Source: Parapristionchus giblindavisi
Taxonomy: Eukaryota > Nematoda > Chromadorea > Rhabditida > Diplogasteridae
Assembly: GCA_943737045.1 (NCBI GenBank)
Contig: CALSFV010000240.1
Span: 721,001-785,000, forward strand
Direction: 5' to 3'
Length of the DNA stretch: 64,000 nucleotides
How positions within the stretch are numbered: the stretch's first letter is position 1; each line of letters begins with the position of its first letter. Positions 31,275-40,724 of the stretch are shown here, piece by piece. Under the pieces are notes generated by a model. It was not told the DNA's origin. It did not search any database and saw only the letters and a list, made by a program, of their open reading frames with translations. The position numbers and the translations under genes were made by a program.

Positions 31275-31346
31275 GCCTCGTACGGAGCTCGAACCCGGGA
31301 CATTCAGATTAAAAGTCTGACGCTCTACCAACTGAGCTAACGAGGC
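31275..31346 (-). tRNA. tRNA-Lys(UUU), unit 47
   Basis: C61U. Confidence 0.88.
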
Positions 31347-31426
31347 TCTGTTAAAGCATATTGTAATGCATGTTATGTTGTTTCCTTGTTCGGCTTTATT
31401 ACAAAATTGTGATAAAGAAAATATTA

Positions 31427-31498
31427 GCCTCGTACGGGGCTCTAACCCGGGACATTCAGATTAAAAGTCTGACGCTCTACCAACTGAGCTAACGAGGC
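31427..31498 (-). tRNA. tRNA-Lys(UUU)-like, unit 48, C56A
   Basis: C56A. Confidence 0.65.
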
Positions 31499-31578
31499 TC
31501 TGTTAAAGCATATTGTAATGCATTTTATGTTGTTTCCTTGTTCGGATTTATGATAAAACTGTAATAAAGAAAATATTA

Positions 31579-31650
31579 GCCTCGTACGGGGCTCTAACCC
31601 GGGACATTCAGATTAAAAGTCTGACGCTCTACCAACTGAGCTAACGAGGC
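31579..31650 (-). tRNA. tRNA-Lys(UUU)-like, unit 49, C56A
   Basis: C56A. Confidence 0.65.
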
Positions 31651-31730
31651 TCTGTTAAAGCGTATTGTAATGCATGTTCTGTTGTTTCCTTCTTCGGATT
31701 TATGACAAAATTGTGATAAAGAAAATATTA

Positions 31731-31802
31731 GCCTCGTACGGGGCTCGAACCCGGGACATTCAGATTAAAAGTCTGACGCTCTACCAACTGAGCTAACGAG
31801 GC
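31731..31802 (-). tRNA. tRNA-Lys(UUU), unit 50
   Basis: Consensus body. Confidence 0.92.
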
Positions 31803-31882
31803 TCTGTTAAAGCATATTGTAATGCATGTTATGTTGTTTCCTTGCTCGGCTTTATTACAAAATTGTAATAAAGAAAATATTA

Positions 31883-31954
31883 GCCTCGTACGGAGCTCGA
31901 ACCCGGGACATTCAGATTAAAAGTCTGACGCTCTACCAACTGAGCTAACGAGGC
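31883..31954 (-). tRNA. tRNA-Lys(UUU), unit 51
   Basis: C61U. Confidence 0.88.
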
Positions 31955-32034
31955 TCTGTTAAAGCATATTGTAATGCATGTTATGTTGTTTCCTTGTTCG
32001 GCTTTATTACAAAATTGTAATAAAGAAAATATTA

Positions 32035-32106
32035 GCCTCGTACGGGGCTCGAACCCGGGACATTCAGATTAAAAGTCTGACGCTCTACCAACTGAGCTAA
32101 CGAGGC
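32035..32106 (-). tRNA. tRNA-Lys(UUU), unit 52
   Basis: Consensus body. Confidence 0.92.
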
Positions 32107-32186
32107 TATGTTAAAGCATATTGTAATGTATGTTCTGTTGTTTCTTTGTTTGGCTTTATTACAAAATTGTAATAAAGAAAATATTA

Positions 32187-32258
32187 GCCTCGTACGGGGC
32201 TCTAACCCGGGACATTCAGATTAAAAGTCTGACGCTCTACCAACTAAGCTAACGAGGC
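32187..32258 (-). tRNA. tRNA-Lys(UUU)-like, unit 53, C56A + C13U
   Basis: C56A plus C13U (D-stem U-G). Confidence 0.6.
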
Positions 32259-32338
32259 TCTGTTAAAGCGTATTGTAATGCATGTTCTGTTGTTTCCTTC
32301 TTCGGATTTATGACAAAATTGTGATAAAGAAAATATTA

Positions 32339-32410
32339 GCCTCGTACGGGGCTCGAACCCGGGACATTCAGATTAAAAGTCTGACGCTCTACCAACTGAG
32401 CTAACGAGGC
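32339..32410 (-). tRNA. tRNA-Lys(UUU), unit 54
   Basis: Consensus body. Confidence 0.92.
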
Positions 32411-32490
32411 TCTGTTAAAGCATATTGTAATGCATGTTATGTTGTTTCCTTGTTCGGCTTTATTACAAAATTGTAATAAAGAAAATATTA

Positions 32491-32562
32491 GCCTCGTACG
32501 GGGCTCTAACCCGGGACATTCAGATTAAAAGTCTGACGCTCTACCAACTGAGCTAACGAGGC
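32491..32562 (-). tRNA. tRNA-Lys(UUU)-like, unit 55, C56A
   Basis: C56A. Confidence 0.65.
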
Positions 32563-32642
32563 TCTGTTAAAGCATATTGTAATGCATTTTATGTTGTTTC
32601 CTTCTTCGGATTTATGACAAAATTGTGATAAAGAAAATATTA

Positions 32643-32714
32643 GCCTCGTACGGGGCTCGAACCCGGGACATTCAGATTAAAAGTCTGACGCTCTACCAAC
32701 TGAGCTAACGAGGC
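32643..32714 (-). tRNA. tRNA-Lys(UUU), unit 56
   Basis: Consensus body. Confidence 0.92.
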
Positions 32715-32794
32715 CCTGTTAAAGCATATTGTAAAGTATGTTCTGTTGTTTCCTTCTTCGGATTTATGTCAAAATTGTGATAAAGAAAATATTA

Positions 32795-32866
32795 GCCTCG
32801 TACGGGGCTCGAACCCGGGACATTCAGATTAAAAGTCTGACGCTCTACCAACTGAGCTAACGAGGC
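32795..32866 (-). tRNA. tRNA-Lys(UUU), unit 57
   Basis: Consensus body. Confidence 0.92.
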
Positions 32867-32946
32867 TCTGTTAAAGCATATTGTAATGCATGTTATGTTG
32901 TTTCCTTGTTCGGCTTTATTACAAAATTGTAATAAAGAAAATATTA

Positions 32947-33018
32947 GCCTCGTACGGGGCTCGAACCCGGGACATTCAGATTAAAAGTCTGACGCTCTAC
33001 CAACTGAGCTAACGAGGC
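32947..33018 (-). tRNA. tRNA-Lys(UUU), unit 58
   Basis: Consensus body. Confidence 0.92.
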
Positions 33019-33098
33019 TCTGTTAAAGCATATTGTAATGCATGTTATGTTGTTTCCTTGTTCGGCTTTATTACAAAATTGTAATAAAGAAAATATTA

Positions 33099-33170
33099 GC
33101 CTCGTACGGGGCTCGAACCCGGGACATTCAGATTAAAAGTCTAACGCTCTACCAACTGAGCTAACGAGGC
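33099..33170 (-). tRNA. tRNA-Lys(UUU), unit 59
   Basis: C28U; counterpart of unit 42. Confidence 0.88.
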
Positions 33171-33250
33171 TCTGTTAAAGCATATTGTAATGCATGTTAT
33201 GTTGTTTCCTTGTTCGGCTTTATTACAAAATTGTAATAAAGAAAATATTA

Positions 33251-33322
33251 GCCTCGTACGGGGCTCGAACCCGGGACATTCAGATTAAAAGTCTGACGCT
33301 CTACCAACTGAGCTAACGAGGC
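33251..33322 (-). tRNA. tRNA-Lys(UUU), unit 60
   Basis: Consensus body. Confidence 0.92.
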
Positions 33323-33402
33323 TCTGTTAAAGCATATTGTAATGCATGTTATGTTGTTTCCTTGTTCGGCTTTATTACAAAATTGTAATAAAGAAAATAT
33401 TA

Positions 33403-33474
33403 GCCTCGTACGGGGCTCGAACCCGGGACATTCAGATTAAAAGTCTGACGCTCTACCAACTGAGCTAACGAGGC
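33403..33474 (-). tRNA. tRNA-Lys(UUU), unit 61
   Basis: Consensus body. Confidence 0.92.
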
Positions 33475-33554
33475 TCTGTTAAAGCATATTGTAATGCATG
33501 TTATGTTGTTTCCTTGTTCGGCTTTATTACAAAATTGTAATAAAGAAAATATTA

Positions 33555-33626
33555 GCCTCGTACGGGGCTCGAACCCGGGACATTCAGATTAAAAGTCTAA
33601 CGCTCTACCAACTGAGCTAACGAGGC
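33555..33626 (-). tRNA. tRNA-Lys(UUU), unit 62
   Basis: C28U; counterpart of unit 45. Confidence 0.88.
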
Positions 33627-33706
33627 TCTGTTAAAGCATATTGTAATGCATGTTATGTTGTTTCCTTGTTCGGCTTTATTACAAAATTGTAATAAAGAAA
33701 ATATTA

Positions 33707-33778
33707 GCCTCGTACGGGGCTCGAACCCGGGACATTCAGATTAAAAGTCTGACGCTCTACCAACTGAGCTAACGAGGC
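33707..33778 (-). tRNA. tRNA-Lys(UUU), unit 63
   Basis: Consensus body. Confidence 0.92.
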
Positions 33779-33858
33779 TCTGTTAAAGCATATTGTAATG
33801 CATGCTATGTTGTTTCCTTGCTCGGCTTTATTACAAAATTGTAATAAAGAAAATATTA

Positions 33859-33930
33859 GCCTCGTACGGAGCTCGAACCCGGGACATTCAGATTAAAAGT
33901 CTGACGCTCTACCAACTGAGCTAACGAGGC
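33859..33930 (-). tRNA. tRNA-Lys(UUU), unit 64
   Basis: C61U; counterpart of unit 47. Confidence 0.88.
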
Positions 33931-34010
33931 TCTGTTAAAGCATATTGTAATGCATGTTATGTTGTTTCCTTGTTCGGCTTTATTACAAAATTGTGATAAA
34001 GAAAATATTA

Positions 34011-34082
34011 GCCTCGTACGGGGCTCTAACCCGGGACATTCAGATTAAAAGTCTGACGCTCTACCAACTGAGCTAACGAGGC
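34011..34082 (-). tRNA. tRNA-Lys(UUU)-like, unit 65, C56A
   Basis: C56A. Confidence 0.65.
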
Positions 34083-34162
34083 TCTGTTAAAGCATATTGT
34101 AATGCATTTTATGTTGTTTCCTTGTTCGGATTTATGATAAAACTGTAATAAAGAAAATATTA

Positions 34163-34234
34163 GCCTCGTACGGGGCTCTAACCCGGGACATTCAGATTAA
34201 AAGTCTGACGCTCTACCAACTGAGCTAACGAGGC
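34163..34234 (-). tRNA. tRNA-Lys(UUU)-like, unit 66, C56A
   Basis: C56A. Confidence 0.65.
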
Positions 34235-34314
34235 TCTGTTAAAGCGTATTGTAATGCATGTTCTGTTGTTTCCTTCTTCGGATTTATGACAAAATTGTGA
34301 TAAAGAAAATATTA

Positions 34315-34386
34315 GCCTCGTACGGGGCTCGAACCCGGGACATTCAGATTAAAAGTCTGACGCTCTACCAACTGAGCTAACGAGGC
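34315..34386 (-). tRNA. tRNA-Lys(UUU), unit 67
   Basis: Consensus body. Confidence 0.92.
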
Positions 34387-34466
34387 TCTGTTAAAGCATA
34401 TTGTAATGCATGTTATGTTGTTTCCTTGCTCGGCTTTATTACAAAATTGTAATAAAGAAAATATTA

Positions 34467-34538
34467 GCCTCGTACGGAGCTCGAACCCGGGACATTCAGA
34501 TTAAAAGTCTGACGCTCTACCAACTGAGCTAACGAGGC
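34467..34538 (-). tRNA. tRNA-Lys(UUU), unit 68
   Basis: C61U. Confidence 0.88.
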
Positions 34539-34618
34539 TCTGTTAAAGCATATTGTAATGCATGTTATGTTGTTTCCTTGTTCGGCTTTATTACAAAATT
34601 GTAATAAAGAAAATATTA

Positions 34619-34690
34619 GCCTCGTACGGGGCTCGAACCCGGGACATTCAGATTAAAAGTCTGACGCTCTACCAACTGAGCTAACGAGGC
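34619..34690 (-). tRNA. tRNA-Lys(UUU), unit 69
   Basis: Consensus body. Confidence 0.92.
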
Positions 34691-34770
34691 TATGTTAAAG
34701 CATATTGTAATGTATGTTCTGTTGTTTCTTTGTTTGGCTTTATTACAAAATTGTAATAAAGAAAATATTA

Positions 34771-34842
34771 GCCTCGTACGGGGCTCTAACCCGGGACATT
34801 CAGATTAAAAGTCTGACGCTCTACCAACTAAGCTAACGAGGC
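34771..34842 (-). tRNA. tRNA-Lys(UUU)-like, unit 70, C56A + C13U
   Basis: Same double variant as unit 53, exactly 2,584 bp away. Confidence 0.6.
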
Positions 34843-34922
34843 TCTGTTAAAGCGTATTGTAATGCATGTTCTGTTGTTTCCTTCTTCGGATTTATGACAA
34901 AATTGTGATAAAGAAAATATTA

Positions 34923-34994
34923 GCCTCGTACGGGGCTCTAACCCGGGACATTCAGATTAAAAGTCTGACGCTCTACCAACTGAGCTAACGAGGC
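34923..34994 (-). tRNA. tRNA-Lys(UUU)-like, unit 71, C56A
   Basis: C56A. Confidence 0.65.
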
Positions 34995-35074
34995 TCTGTT
35001 AAAGCATATTGTAATGCATTTTATGTTGTTTCCTTGTTCGGATTTATGATAAAACTGTAATAAAGAAAATATTA

Positions 35075-35146
35075 GCCTCGTACGGGGCTCTAACCCGGGA
35101 CATTCAGATTAAAAGTCTGACGCTCTACCAACTGAGCTAACGAGGC
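35075..35146 (-). tRNA. tRNA-Lys(UUU)-like, unit 72, C56A
   Basis: C56A. Confidence 0.65.
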
Positions 35147-35226
35147 TCTGTTAAAGCGTATTGTAATGCATGTTCTGTTGTTTCCTTCTTCGGATTTATG
35201 ACAAAATTGTGATAAAGAAAATATTA

Positions 35227-35298
35227 GCCTCGTACGGGGCTCGAACCCGGGACATTCAGATTAAAAGTCTGACGCTCTACCAACTGAACTAACGAGGC
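35227..35298 (-). tRNA. tRNA-Lys(UUU), unit 73
   Basis: C11U (D-stem U-G). Confidence 0.86.
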
Positions 35299-35378
35299 TC
35301 TGTTAAAGCATATTGTAAAGTATGTTCTGTTGTTTCCTTCTTCGGATTTATGTCAAAATTGTAATAAGGAAAATATTA

Positions 35379-35450
35379 GCCTCGTACGGAGCTCGAACCC
35401 GGGACATTCAGATTAAAAGTCTGACGCTCTACCAACTGAGCTAACGAGGC
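35379..35450 (-). tRNA. tRNA-Lys(UUU), unit 74
   Basis: C61U. Confidence 0.88.
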
Positions 35451-35530
35451 TCTGTTAAAGCATATTGTAATGCATGCTATGTTGTTTCCTTGTTCGGATT
35501 TATGATACAACTGTAATAAAGAAAATATTA

Positions 35531-35602
35531 GCCTCGTACGGGGCTCGAACCCGGGACATTCAGATTAAAAGTCTGACGCTCTACCAACTGAGCTAACGAG
35601 GC
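35531..35602 (-). tRNA. tRNA-Lys(UUU), unit 75
   Basis: Consensus body. Confidence 0.92.
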
Positions 35603-35682
35603 CCTGTTAAAGCATATTGTAAAGTATGTTCTGTTGTTTCCTTCTTCGGATTTATGTCAAAACTGTAATAAGGAAAATATTA

Positions 35683-35754
35683 GCCTCGTACGGAGCTCGA
35701 ACCCGGGACATTCAGATTAAAAGTCTGACGCTCTACCAACTGAGCTAACGAGGC
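35683..35754 (-). tRNA. tRNA-Lys(UUU), unit 76
   Basis: C61U. Confidence 0.88.
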
Positions 35755-35834
35755 TCTGTTAAAGCGTATTGTAATGCATGTTCTGTTGTTTCCTTCTTCG
35801 GATTTATGACAAAATTGTGATAAAGAAAATATTA

Positions 35835-35906
35835 GCCTCGTACGGGGCTCGAACCCGGGACATTCAGATTAAAAGTCTGACGCTCTACCAACTGAGCTAA
35901 CGAGGC
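35835..35906 (-). tRNA. tRNA-Lys(UUU), unit 77
   Basis: Consensus body. Confidence 0.92.
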
Positions 35907-35986
35907 CCTGTTAAAGCATATTGTAAAGTATGTTCTGTTGTTTCCTTCTTCGGATTTATGTCAAAACTGTAATAAGGAAAATATTA

Positions 35987-36058
35987 GCCTCGTACGGAGC
36001 TCGAACCCGGGACATTCAGATTAAAAGTCTGACGCTCTGCCAACTGAGCTAACGAGGC
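35987..36058 (-). tRNA. tRNA-Lys(UUU), unit 78
   Basis: C61U plus U20C in the D loop. Confidence 0.85.
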
Positions 36059-36138
36059 TCTGTTAAAGCATATTGTAATGCATGTTCTGTTGTTTCCTTG
36101 TTCGGATTTATGATAAAACTGTAATAAAGAAAATATTA

Positions 36139-36210
36139 GCCTCGTACGGGGCTCGAACCCGGGAAATTCAGATTAAAAGTCTGACGCTCTACCAACTGAG
36201 CTAACGAGGC
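36139..36210 (-). tRNA. tRNA-Lys(UUU), unit 79
   Basis: G46U in the variable loop. Confidence 0.86.
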
Positions 36211-36290
36211 TCTGATAAAGCATGTTGTAATGCATGCTATGTTGTTTCCTTGTTCGGATTTATGATAAAACTGTAATAAAGAAAATATTA

Positions 36291-36362
36291 GCCTCGTACT
36301 GGGCTCGAACCCGGGACATTCAGATTAAAAGTCTGACGCTCTACCAACTGAACTAACGAGGC
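36291..36362 (-). tRNA. tRNA-Lys(UUU), unit 80
   Basis: C63A (T-stem mismatch) and C11U. Confidence 0.7.
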
Positions 36363-36442
36363 TCTGTTAAAGCATATTGTAATGCATGTTCTGTTGTTTC
36401 CTTGTTCGGATTTATGATAAAACTGTAATAAAGAAAATATTA

Positions 36443-36514
36443 GCCTCGTACGGGGCTCTAACCCGGGACATTCAGATTAAAAGTCTGACGCTCTACCAAC
36501 TGAGCTAACGAGGC
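36443..36514 (-). tRNA. tRNA-Lys(UUU)-like, unit 81, C56A
   Basis: C56A. Confidence 0.65.
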
Positions 36515-36594
36515 TCTGTTAAAGCGTATTGTAATGCATGTTCTGTTGTTTCCTTCTTCGGATTTATGACAAAATTGTGATAAAGAAAATATTA

Positions 36595-36666
36595 GCCTCG
36601 TACGGGGCTCGAACCCGGGACATTCAGATTAAAAGTCTGACGCTCTACCAACTGAGCTAACGAGGC
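36595..36666 (-). tRNA. tRNA-Lys(UUU), unit 82
   Basis: Consensus body. Confidence 0.92.
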
Positions 36667-36746
36667 TCTGTTAAAGCATATTGTAATGCATGTTATGTTG
36701 TTTCCTTGTTCGGCTTTATTACAAAATTGCAATAAAGAAAATATTA

Positions 36747-36818
36747 GCCTCGTACGGGGCTCTAACCCGGGACATTCAGATTAAAAGTCTGACGCTCTAC
36801 CAACTGAGCTAACGAGGC
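36747..36818 (-). tRNA. tRNA-Lys(UUU)-like, unit 83, C56A
   Basis: C56A. Confidence 0.65.
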
Positions 36819-36898
36819 TCTGTTAAAGCGTATTGTAATGCATGTTCTGTTGTTTCCTTGTTCGGATTTATGATAAAACTGTAATAAAGAAAATATTA

Positions 36899-36970
36899 GC
36901 CTCGTACGGGGCTCTAACCCGGGACATTCAGATTAAAAGTCTGACGCTCTACCAACTGAGCTAACGAGGC
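36899..36970 (-). tRNA. tRNA-Lys(UUU)-like, unit 84, C56A
   Basis: C56A. Confidence 0.65.
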
Positions 36971-37050
36971 TCTGTTAAAGCATATTGTAAAGTATGTTCT
37001 GTTGTTTCCTTCTTCGGATTTATTACAAAATTGAAATAAAGAAAATATTA

Positions 37051-37122
37051 GCCTCGTACGGGGCTCGAACCCGGGACATTCAGATTAAAAGTCTGACGCT
37101 CTACCAACTGAGCTAACGAGGC
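37051..37122 (-). tRNA. tRNA-Lys(UUU), unit 85
   Basis: Consensus body. Confidence 0.92.
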
Positions 37123-37201
37123 TCTGTTAAAGCATATTGTAATGTATGTTCTGTTGTTTCTTCTTCGGATTTATTACAAAATTGAAATAAAGAAAATATT
37201 A

Positions 37202-37273
37202 GCCTCGTACGGGGCTCGAACCCGGGACATTCAGATTAAAAGTCTGACGCTCTACCAACTGAGCTAACGAGGC
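37202..37273 (-). tRNA. tRNA-Lys(UUU), unit 86
   Basis: Consensus body; first 151-bp unit. Confidence 0.92.
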
Positions 37274-37352
37274 TCTGTTAAAGCATATTGTAATGTATGT
37301 TCTGTTGTTTCTTCTTCGGATTTATTACAAAATTGAAATAAAGAAAATATTA

Positions 37353-37424
37353 GCCTCGTACGGGGCTCGAACCCGGGACATTCAGATTAAAAGTCTGACG
37401 CTCTACCAACTGAGCTAACGAGGC
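37353..37424 (-). tRNA. tRNA-Lys(UUU), unit 87
   Basis: Consensus body. Confidence 0.92.
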
Positions 37425-37504
37425 TCTGTTAAAGCATATTGTAAAGTATGTTCTGTTGTTTCCTTCTTCGGATTTATTACAAAATTGAAATAAAGAAAAT
37501 ATTA

Positions 37505-37576
37505 GCCTCGTACGGGGCTCGAACCCGGGACATTCAGATTAAAAGTCTGACGCTCTACCAACTGAGCTAACGAGGC
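37505..37576 (-). tRNA. tRNA-Lys(UUU), unit 88
   Basis: Consensus body. Confidence 0.92.
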
Positions 37577-37656
37577 TCTGTTAAAGCGTATTGTAATGCA
37601 TGTTCTGTTGTTTCCTTCTTCGGATTTATGACAAAATTGTGATAAAGAAAATATTA

Positions 37657-37728
37657 GCCTCGTACGGGGCTCGAACCCGGGACATTCAGATTAAAAGTCT
37701 GACGCTCTACCAACTGAGCTAACGAGGC
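37657..37728 (-). tRNA. tRNA-Lys(UUU), unit 89
   Basis: Consensus body. Confidence 0.92.
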
Positions 37729-37808
37729 TCTGTTAAAGCATATTGTAATGCATGTTATGTTGTTTCCTTGTTCGGCTTTATTACAAAATTGTAATAAAGA
37801 AAATATTA

Positions 37809-37880
37809 GCCTCGTACGGGGCTCTAACCCGGGACATTCAGATTAAAAGTCTGACGCTCTACCAACTGAGCTAACGAGGC
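37809..37880 (-). tRNA. tRNA-Lys(UUU)-like, unit 90, C56A
   Basis: C56A; counterpart of unit 83. Confidence 0.65.
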
Positions 37881-37960
37881 TCTGTTAAAGCGTATTGTAA
37901 TGCATGTTCTGTTGTTTCCTTGTTCGGATTTATGATAAAACTGTAATAAAGAAAATATTA

Positions 37961-38032
37961 GCCTCGTACGGGGCTCTAACCCGGGACATTCAGATTAAAA
38001 GTCTGACGCTCTACCAACTGAGCTAACGAGGC
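37961..38032 (-). tRNA. tRNA-Lys(UUU)-like, unit 91, C56A
   Basis: C56A; last of this subtype. Confidence 0.65.
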
Positions 38033-38112
38033 TCTGTTAAAGCATATTGTAAAGTATGTTCTGTTGTTTCCTTCTTCGGATTTATTACAAAATTGAAATA
38101 AAGAAAATATTA

Positions 38113-38184
38113 GCCTCGTACGGGGCTCGAACCCGGGACATTCAGATTAAAAGTCTGACGCTCTACCAACTGAGCTAACGAGGC
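38113..38184 (-). tRNA. tRNA-Lys(UUU), unit 92
   Basis: Consensus body. Confidence 0.92.
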
Positions 38185-38263
38185 TCTGTTAATGCATATT
38201 GTAATGTATGTTCTGTTGTTTCTTCTTCGGATTTATTACAAAATTGAAATAAAGAAAATATTA

Positions 38264-38335
38264 GCCTCGTACGGGGCTCGAACCCGGGACATTCAGATTA
38301 AAAGTCTGACGCTCTACCAACTGAGCTAACGAGGC
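38264..38335 (-). tRNA. tRNA-Lys(UUU), unit 93
   Basis: Consensus body. Confidence 0.92.
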
Positions 38336-38414
38336 TCTGTTAAAGCATATTGTAATGTATGTTCTGTTGTTTCTTCTTCGGATTTATTACAAAATTGAAA
38401 TAAAGAAAATATTA

Positions 38415-38486
38415 GCCTCGTACGGGGCTCGAACCCGGGACATTCAGATTAAAAGTCTGACGCTCTACCAACTGAGCTAACGAGGC
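38415..38486 (-). tRNA. tRNA-Lys(UUU), unit 94
   Basis: Consensus body. Confidence 0.92.
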
Positions 38487-38566
38487 TCTGTTAAAGCATA
38501 TTGTAAAGTATGTTCTGTTGTTTCCTTCTTCGGATTTATTACAAAATTGAAATAAAGAAAATATTA

Positions 38567-38638
38567 GCCTCGTACGGGGCTCGAACCCGGGACATTCAGA
38601 TTAAAAGTCTGACGCTCTACCAACTGAGCTAACGAGGC
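38567..38638 (-). tRNA. tRNA-Lys(UUU), unit 95
   Basis: Consensus body. Confidence 0.92.
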
Positions 38639-38718
38639 TCTGTTAATGCATATTGTAATGTATGTTCTGTTGTTTCCTTCTTCGGATTTATGACAAAATT
38701 GTGATAAAGAAAATATTA

Positions 38719-38790
38719 GCCTCGTACGGGGCTCGAACCCGGGACATTCAGATTAAAAGTCTGACGCTCTACCAACTGAGCTAACGAGGC
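38719..38790 (-). tRNA. tRNA-Lys(UUU), unit 96
   Basis: Consensus body. Confidence 0.92.
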
Positions 38791-38818
38791 TCTGTTAAAG
38801 CATATTGTAAATGTTCTG

Positions 38819-38843
38819 TTGACATTCTCTACCAACTGAGCTT
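38819..38843 (-). pseudogene. tRNA-Lys fragment between units 96 and 97
   Basis: Only GACATT joined to CTCTACCAACTGAGCT remains, between two spacer pieces; the anticodon arm and both acceptor strands are gone. Confidence 0.8.
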
Positions 38844-38922
38844 CTGTTAAAGCATATTGTAAAGTATGTTCTGTTGTTTCCTTCTTCGGATTTATTACAA
38901 AATTGAAATAAAGAAAATATTA

Positions 38923-38994
38923 GCCTCGTACGGGGCTCGAACCCGGGACATTCAGATTAAAAGTCTGACGCTCTACCAACTGAGCTAACGAGGC
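38923..38994 (-). tRNA. tRNA-Lys(UUU), unit 97
   Basis: Consensus body. Confidence 0.92.
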
Positions 38995-39073
38995 TCTGTT
39001 AAAGCATATTGTAATGTATGTTCTGTTGTTTCTTCTTCGGATTTATTACAAAATTGAAATAAAGAAAATATTA

Positions 39074-39145
39074 GCCTCGTACGGGGCTCGAACCCGGGAC
39101 ATTCAGATTAAAAGTCTGACGCTCTACCAACTGAGCTAACGAGGC
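39074..39145 (-). tRNA. tRNA-Lys(UUU), unit 98
   Basis: Consensus body. Confidence 0.92.
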
Positions 39146-39225
39146 TCTGTTAAAGCATATTGTAAAGTATGTTCTGTTGTTTCCTTCTTCGGATTTATTA
39201 CAAAATTGAAATAAAGAAAATATTA

Positions 39226-39297
39226 GCCTCGTACGGGGCTCGAACCCGGGACATTCAGATTAAAAGTCTGACGCTCTACCAACTGAGCTAACGAGGC
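39226..39297 (-). tRNA. tRNA-Lys(UUU), unit 99
   Basis: Consensus body. Confidence 0.92.
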
Positions 39298-39376
39298 TCT
39301 GTTAAAGCATATTGTAATGTATGTTCTGTTGTTTCTTCTTCGGATTTATTACAAAATTGAAATAAAGAAAATATTA

Positions 39377-39390
39377 GCCTCGTACGAGGC
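39377..39390 (-). pseudogene. tRNA-Lys 3' fragment, unit 100 (14 nt)
   Basis: Only GCCTCGTACGAGGC, the perfect 14-bp palindrome of the C62U subtype, is left and is joined directly to spacer sequence. Confidence 0.85.
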
Positions 39391-39448
39391 GTATGTTCTG
39401 TTGTTTCTTCTTCGGATTTATTACAAAATTGAAATAAAGAAAATATTA

Positions 39449-39512
39449 GCCTCGTCGAACCCGGGACATTCAGATTAAAAGTCTGACGCTCTACCAACTG
39501 AGCTAACGAGGC
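39449..39512 (-). pseudogene. tRNA-Lys with 8-nt deletion, unit 101
   Basis: 64 nt. The 8 nt spanning the 3' strand of the T stem are missing, so T arm and acceptor cannot form. Confidence 0.85.
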
Positions 39513-39592
39513 TCTGTTAAAGCATATTGTAAAGTATGTTCTGTTGTTTCCTTCTTCGGATTTATTACAAAATTGAAATAAAGAAAATATTA

Positions 39593-39664
39593 GCCTCGTA
39601 CGGGGCTCGAACCCGGGACATTCAGATTAAAAGTCTGACGCTCTACCAACTGAGCTAACGAGGC
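39593..39664 (-). tRNA. tRNA-Lys(UUU), unit 102
   Basis: Consensus body. Confidence 0.92.
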
Positions 39665-39744
39665 TCTGTTAAAGCATATTGTAAAGTATGTTCTGTTGTT
39701 TCCTTCTTCGGATTTATTACAAAATTGAAATAAAGAAAATATTA

Positions 39745-39816
39745 GCCTCGTACGGGGCTCGAACCCGGGACATTCAGATTAAAAGTCTGACGCTCTACCA
39801 ACTGAGCTAACGAGGC
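39745..39816 (-). tRNA. tRNA-Lys(UUU), unit 103
   Basis: Consensus body. Confidence 0.92.
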
Positions 39817-39896
39817 TCTGTTAAAGCATATTGTAAAGTATGTTCTGTTGTTTCCTTCTTCGGATTTATTACAAAATTGAAATAAAGAAAATATTA

Positions 39897-39968
39897 GCCT
39901 CGTACGGGGCTCGAACCCGGGACATTCAGATTAAAAGTCTGACGCTCTACCAACTGAGCTAACGAGGC
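39897..39968 (-). tRNA. tRNA-Lys(UUU), unit 104
   Basis: Consensus body. Confidence 0.92.
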
Positions 39969-40047
39969 TCTGTTAAAGCATATTGTAATGTATGTTCTGT
40001 TGTTTCTTCTTCGGATTTATTACAAAATTGAAATAAAGAAAATATTA

Positions 40048-40119
40048 GCCTCGTACGAGGCTCGAACCCGGGACATTCAGATTAAAAGTCTGACGCTCTA
40101 CCAACTGAGCTAACGAGGC
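40048..40119 (-). tRNA. tRNA-Lys(UUU), unit 105
   Basis: C62U; T-stem pair 52:62 becomes G-U. Confidence 0.87.
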
Positions 40120-40198
40120 TCTGTTAAAGCATATTGTAATGTATGTTCTGTTGTTTCTTCTTCGGATTTATTACAAAATTGAAATAAAGAAAATATTA

Positions 40199-40270
40199 GC
40201 CTCGTACGAGGCTCGAACCCGGGACATTCAGATTAAAAGTCTGACGCTCTACCAACTGAGCTAACGAGGC
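40199..40270 (-). tRNA. tRNA-Lys(UUU), unit 106
   Basis: C62U. Confidence 0.87.
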
Positions 40271-40349
40271 TCTGTTAAAGCATATTGTAATGTATGTTCT
40301 GTTGTTTCTTCTTCGGATTTATTACAAAATTGAAATAAAGAAAATATTA

Positions 40350-40421
40350 GCCTCGTACGAGGCTCGAACCCGGGACATTCAGATTAAAAGTCTGACGCTC
40401 TACCAACTGAGCTAACGAGGC
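40350..40421 (-). tRNA. tRNA-Lys(UUU), unit 107
   Basis: C62U. Confidence 0.87.
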
Positions 40422-40500
40422 TCTGTTAAAGCATATTGTAATGTATGTTCTGTTGTTTCTTCTTCGGATTTATTACAAAATTGAAATAAAGAAAATATTA

Positions 40501-40572
40501 GCCTCGTACGGGGCTCGAACCCGGGACATTCAGATTAAAAGTCTGACGCTCTACCAACTGAGCTAACGAGGC
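40501..40572 (-). tRNA. tRNA-Lys(UUU), unit 108
   Basis: Consensus body. Confidence 0.92.
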
Positions 40573-40652
40573 TCTGTTAAAGCATATTGTAAAGTATGTT
40601 CTGTTGTTTCCTTCTTCGGATTTATTACAAAATTGAAATAAAGAAAATATTA

Positions 40653-40724
40653 GCCTCGTACGGGGCTCGAACCCGGGACATTCAGATTAAAAGTCTGACG
40701 CTCTACCAACTGAGCTAACGAGGC
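40653..40724 (-). tRNA. tRNA-Lys(UUU), unit 109
   Basis: Consensus body. Confidence 0.92.

Larger units (their letters stand above)
30363..34842. repeat. Higher-order repeat 2: 17-unit period (2,584 bp)
   Basis: Units 41-53 match units 58-70 at 2,584 bp: C28U at 42,45/59,62; C61U at 47,51/64,68; C56A at 48,49/65,66; and the rare double variant C13U+C56A at 53/70. To the left the offset becomes 18 units, showing one unit gained or lost. Confidence 0.85.
36595..38638. repeat. Higher-order repeat 3: 7-unit period (1,062 bp)
   Basis: Units 82-88 match 89-95, with C56A at 83,84/90,91 and two 151-bp units at the same places. Confidence 0.8.

Noticed and set aside
39288..39497. Open frame of 69 codons on the - strand inside the tRNA array
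   Set aside because: Arises only from the local deletions at 39377-39450; it reads tRNA and spacer sequence.
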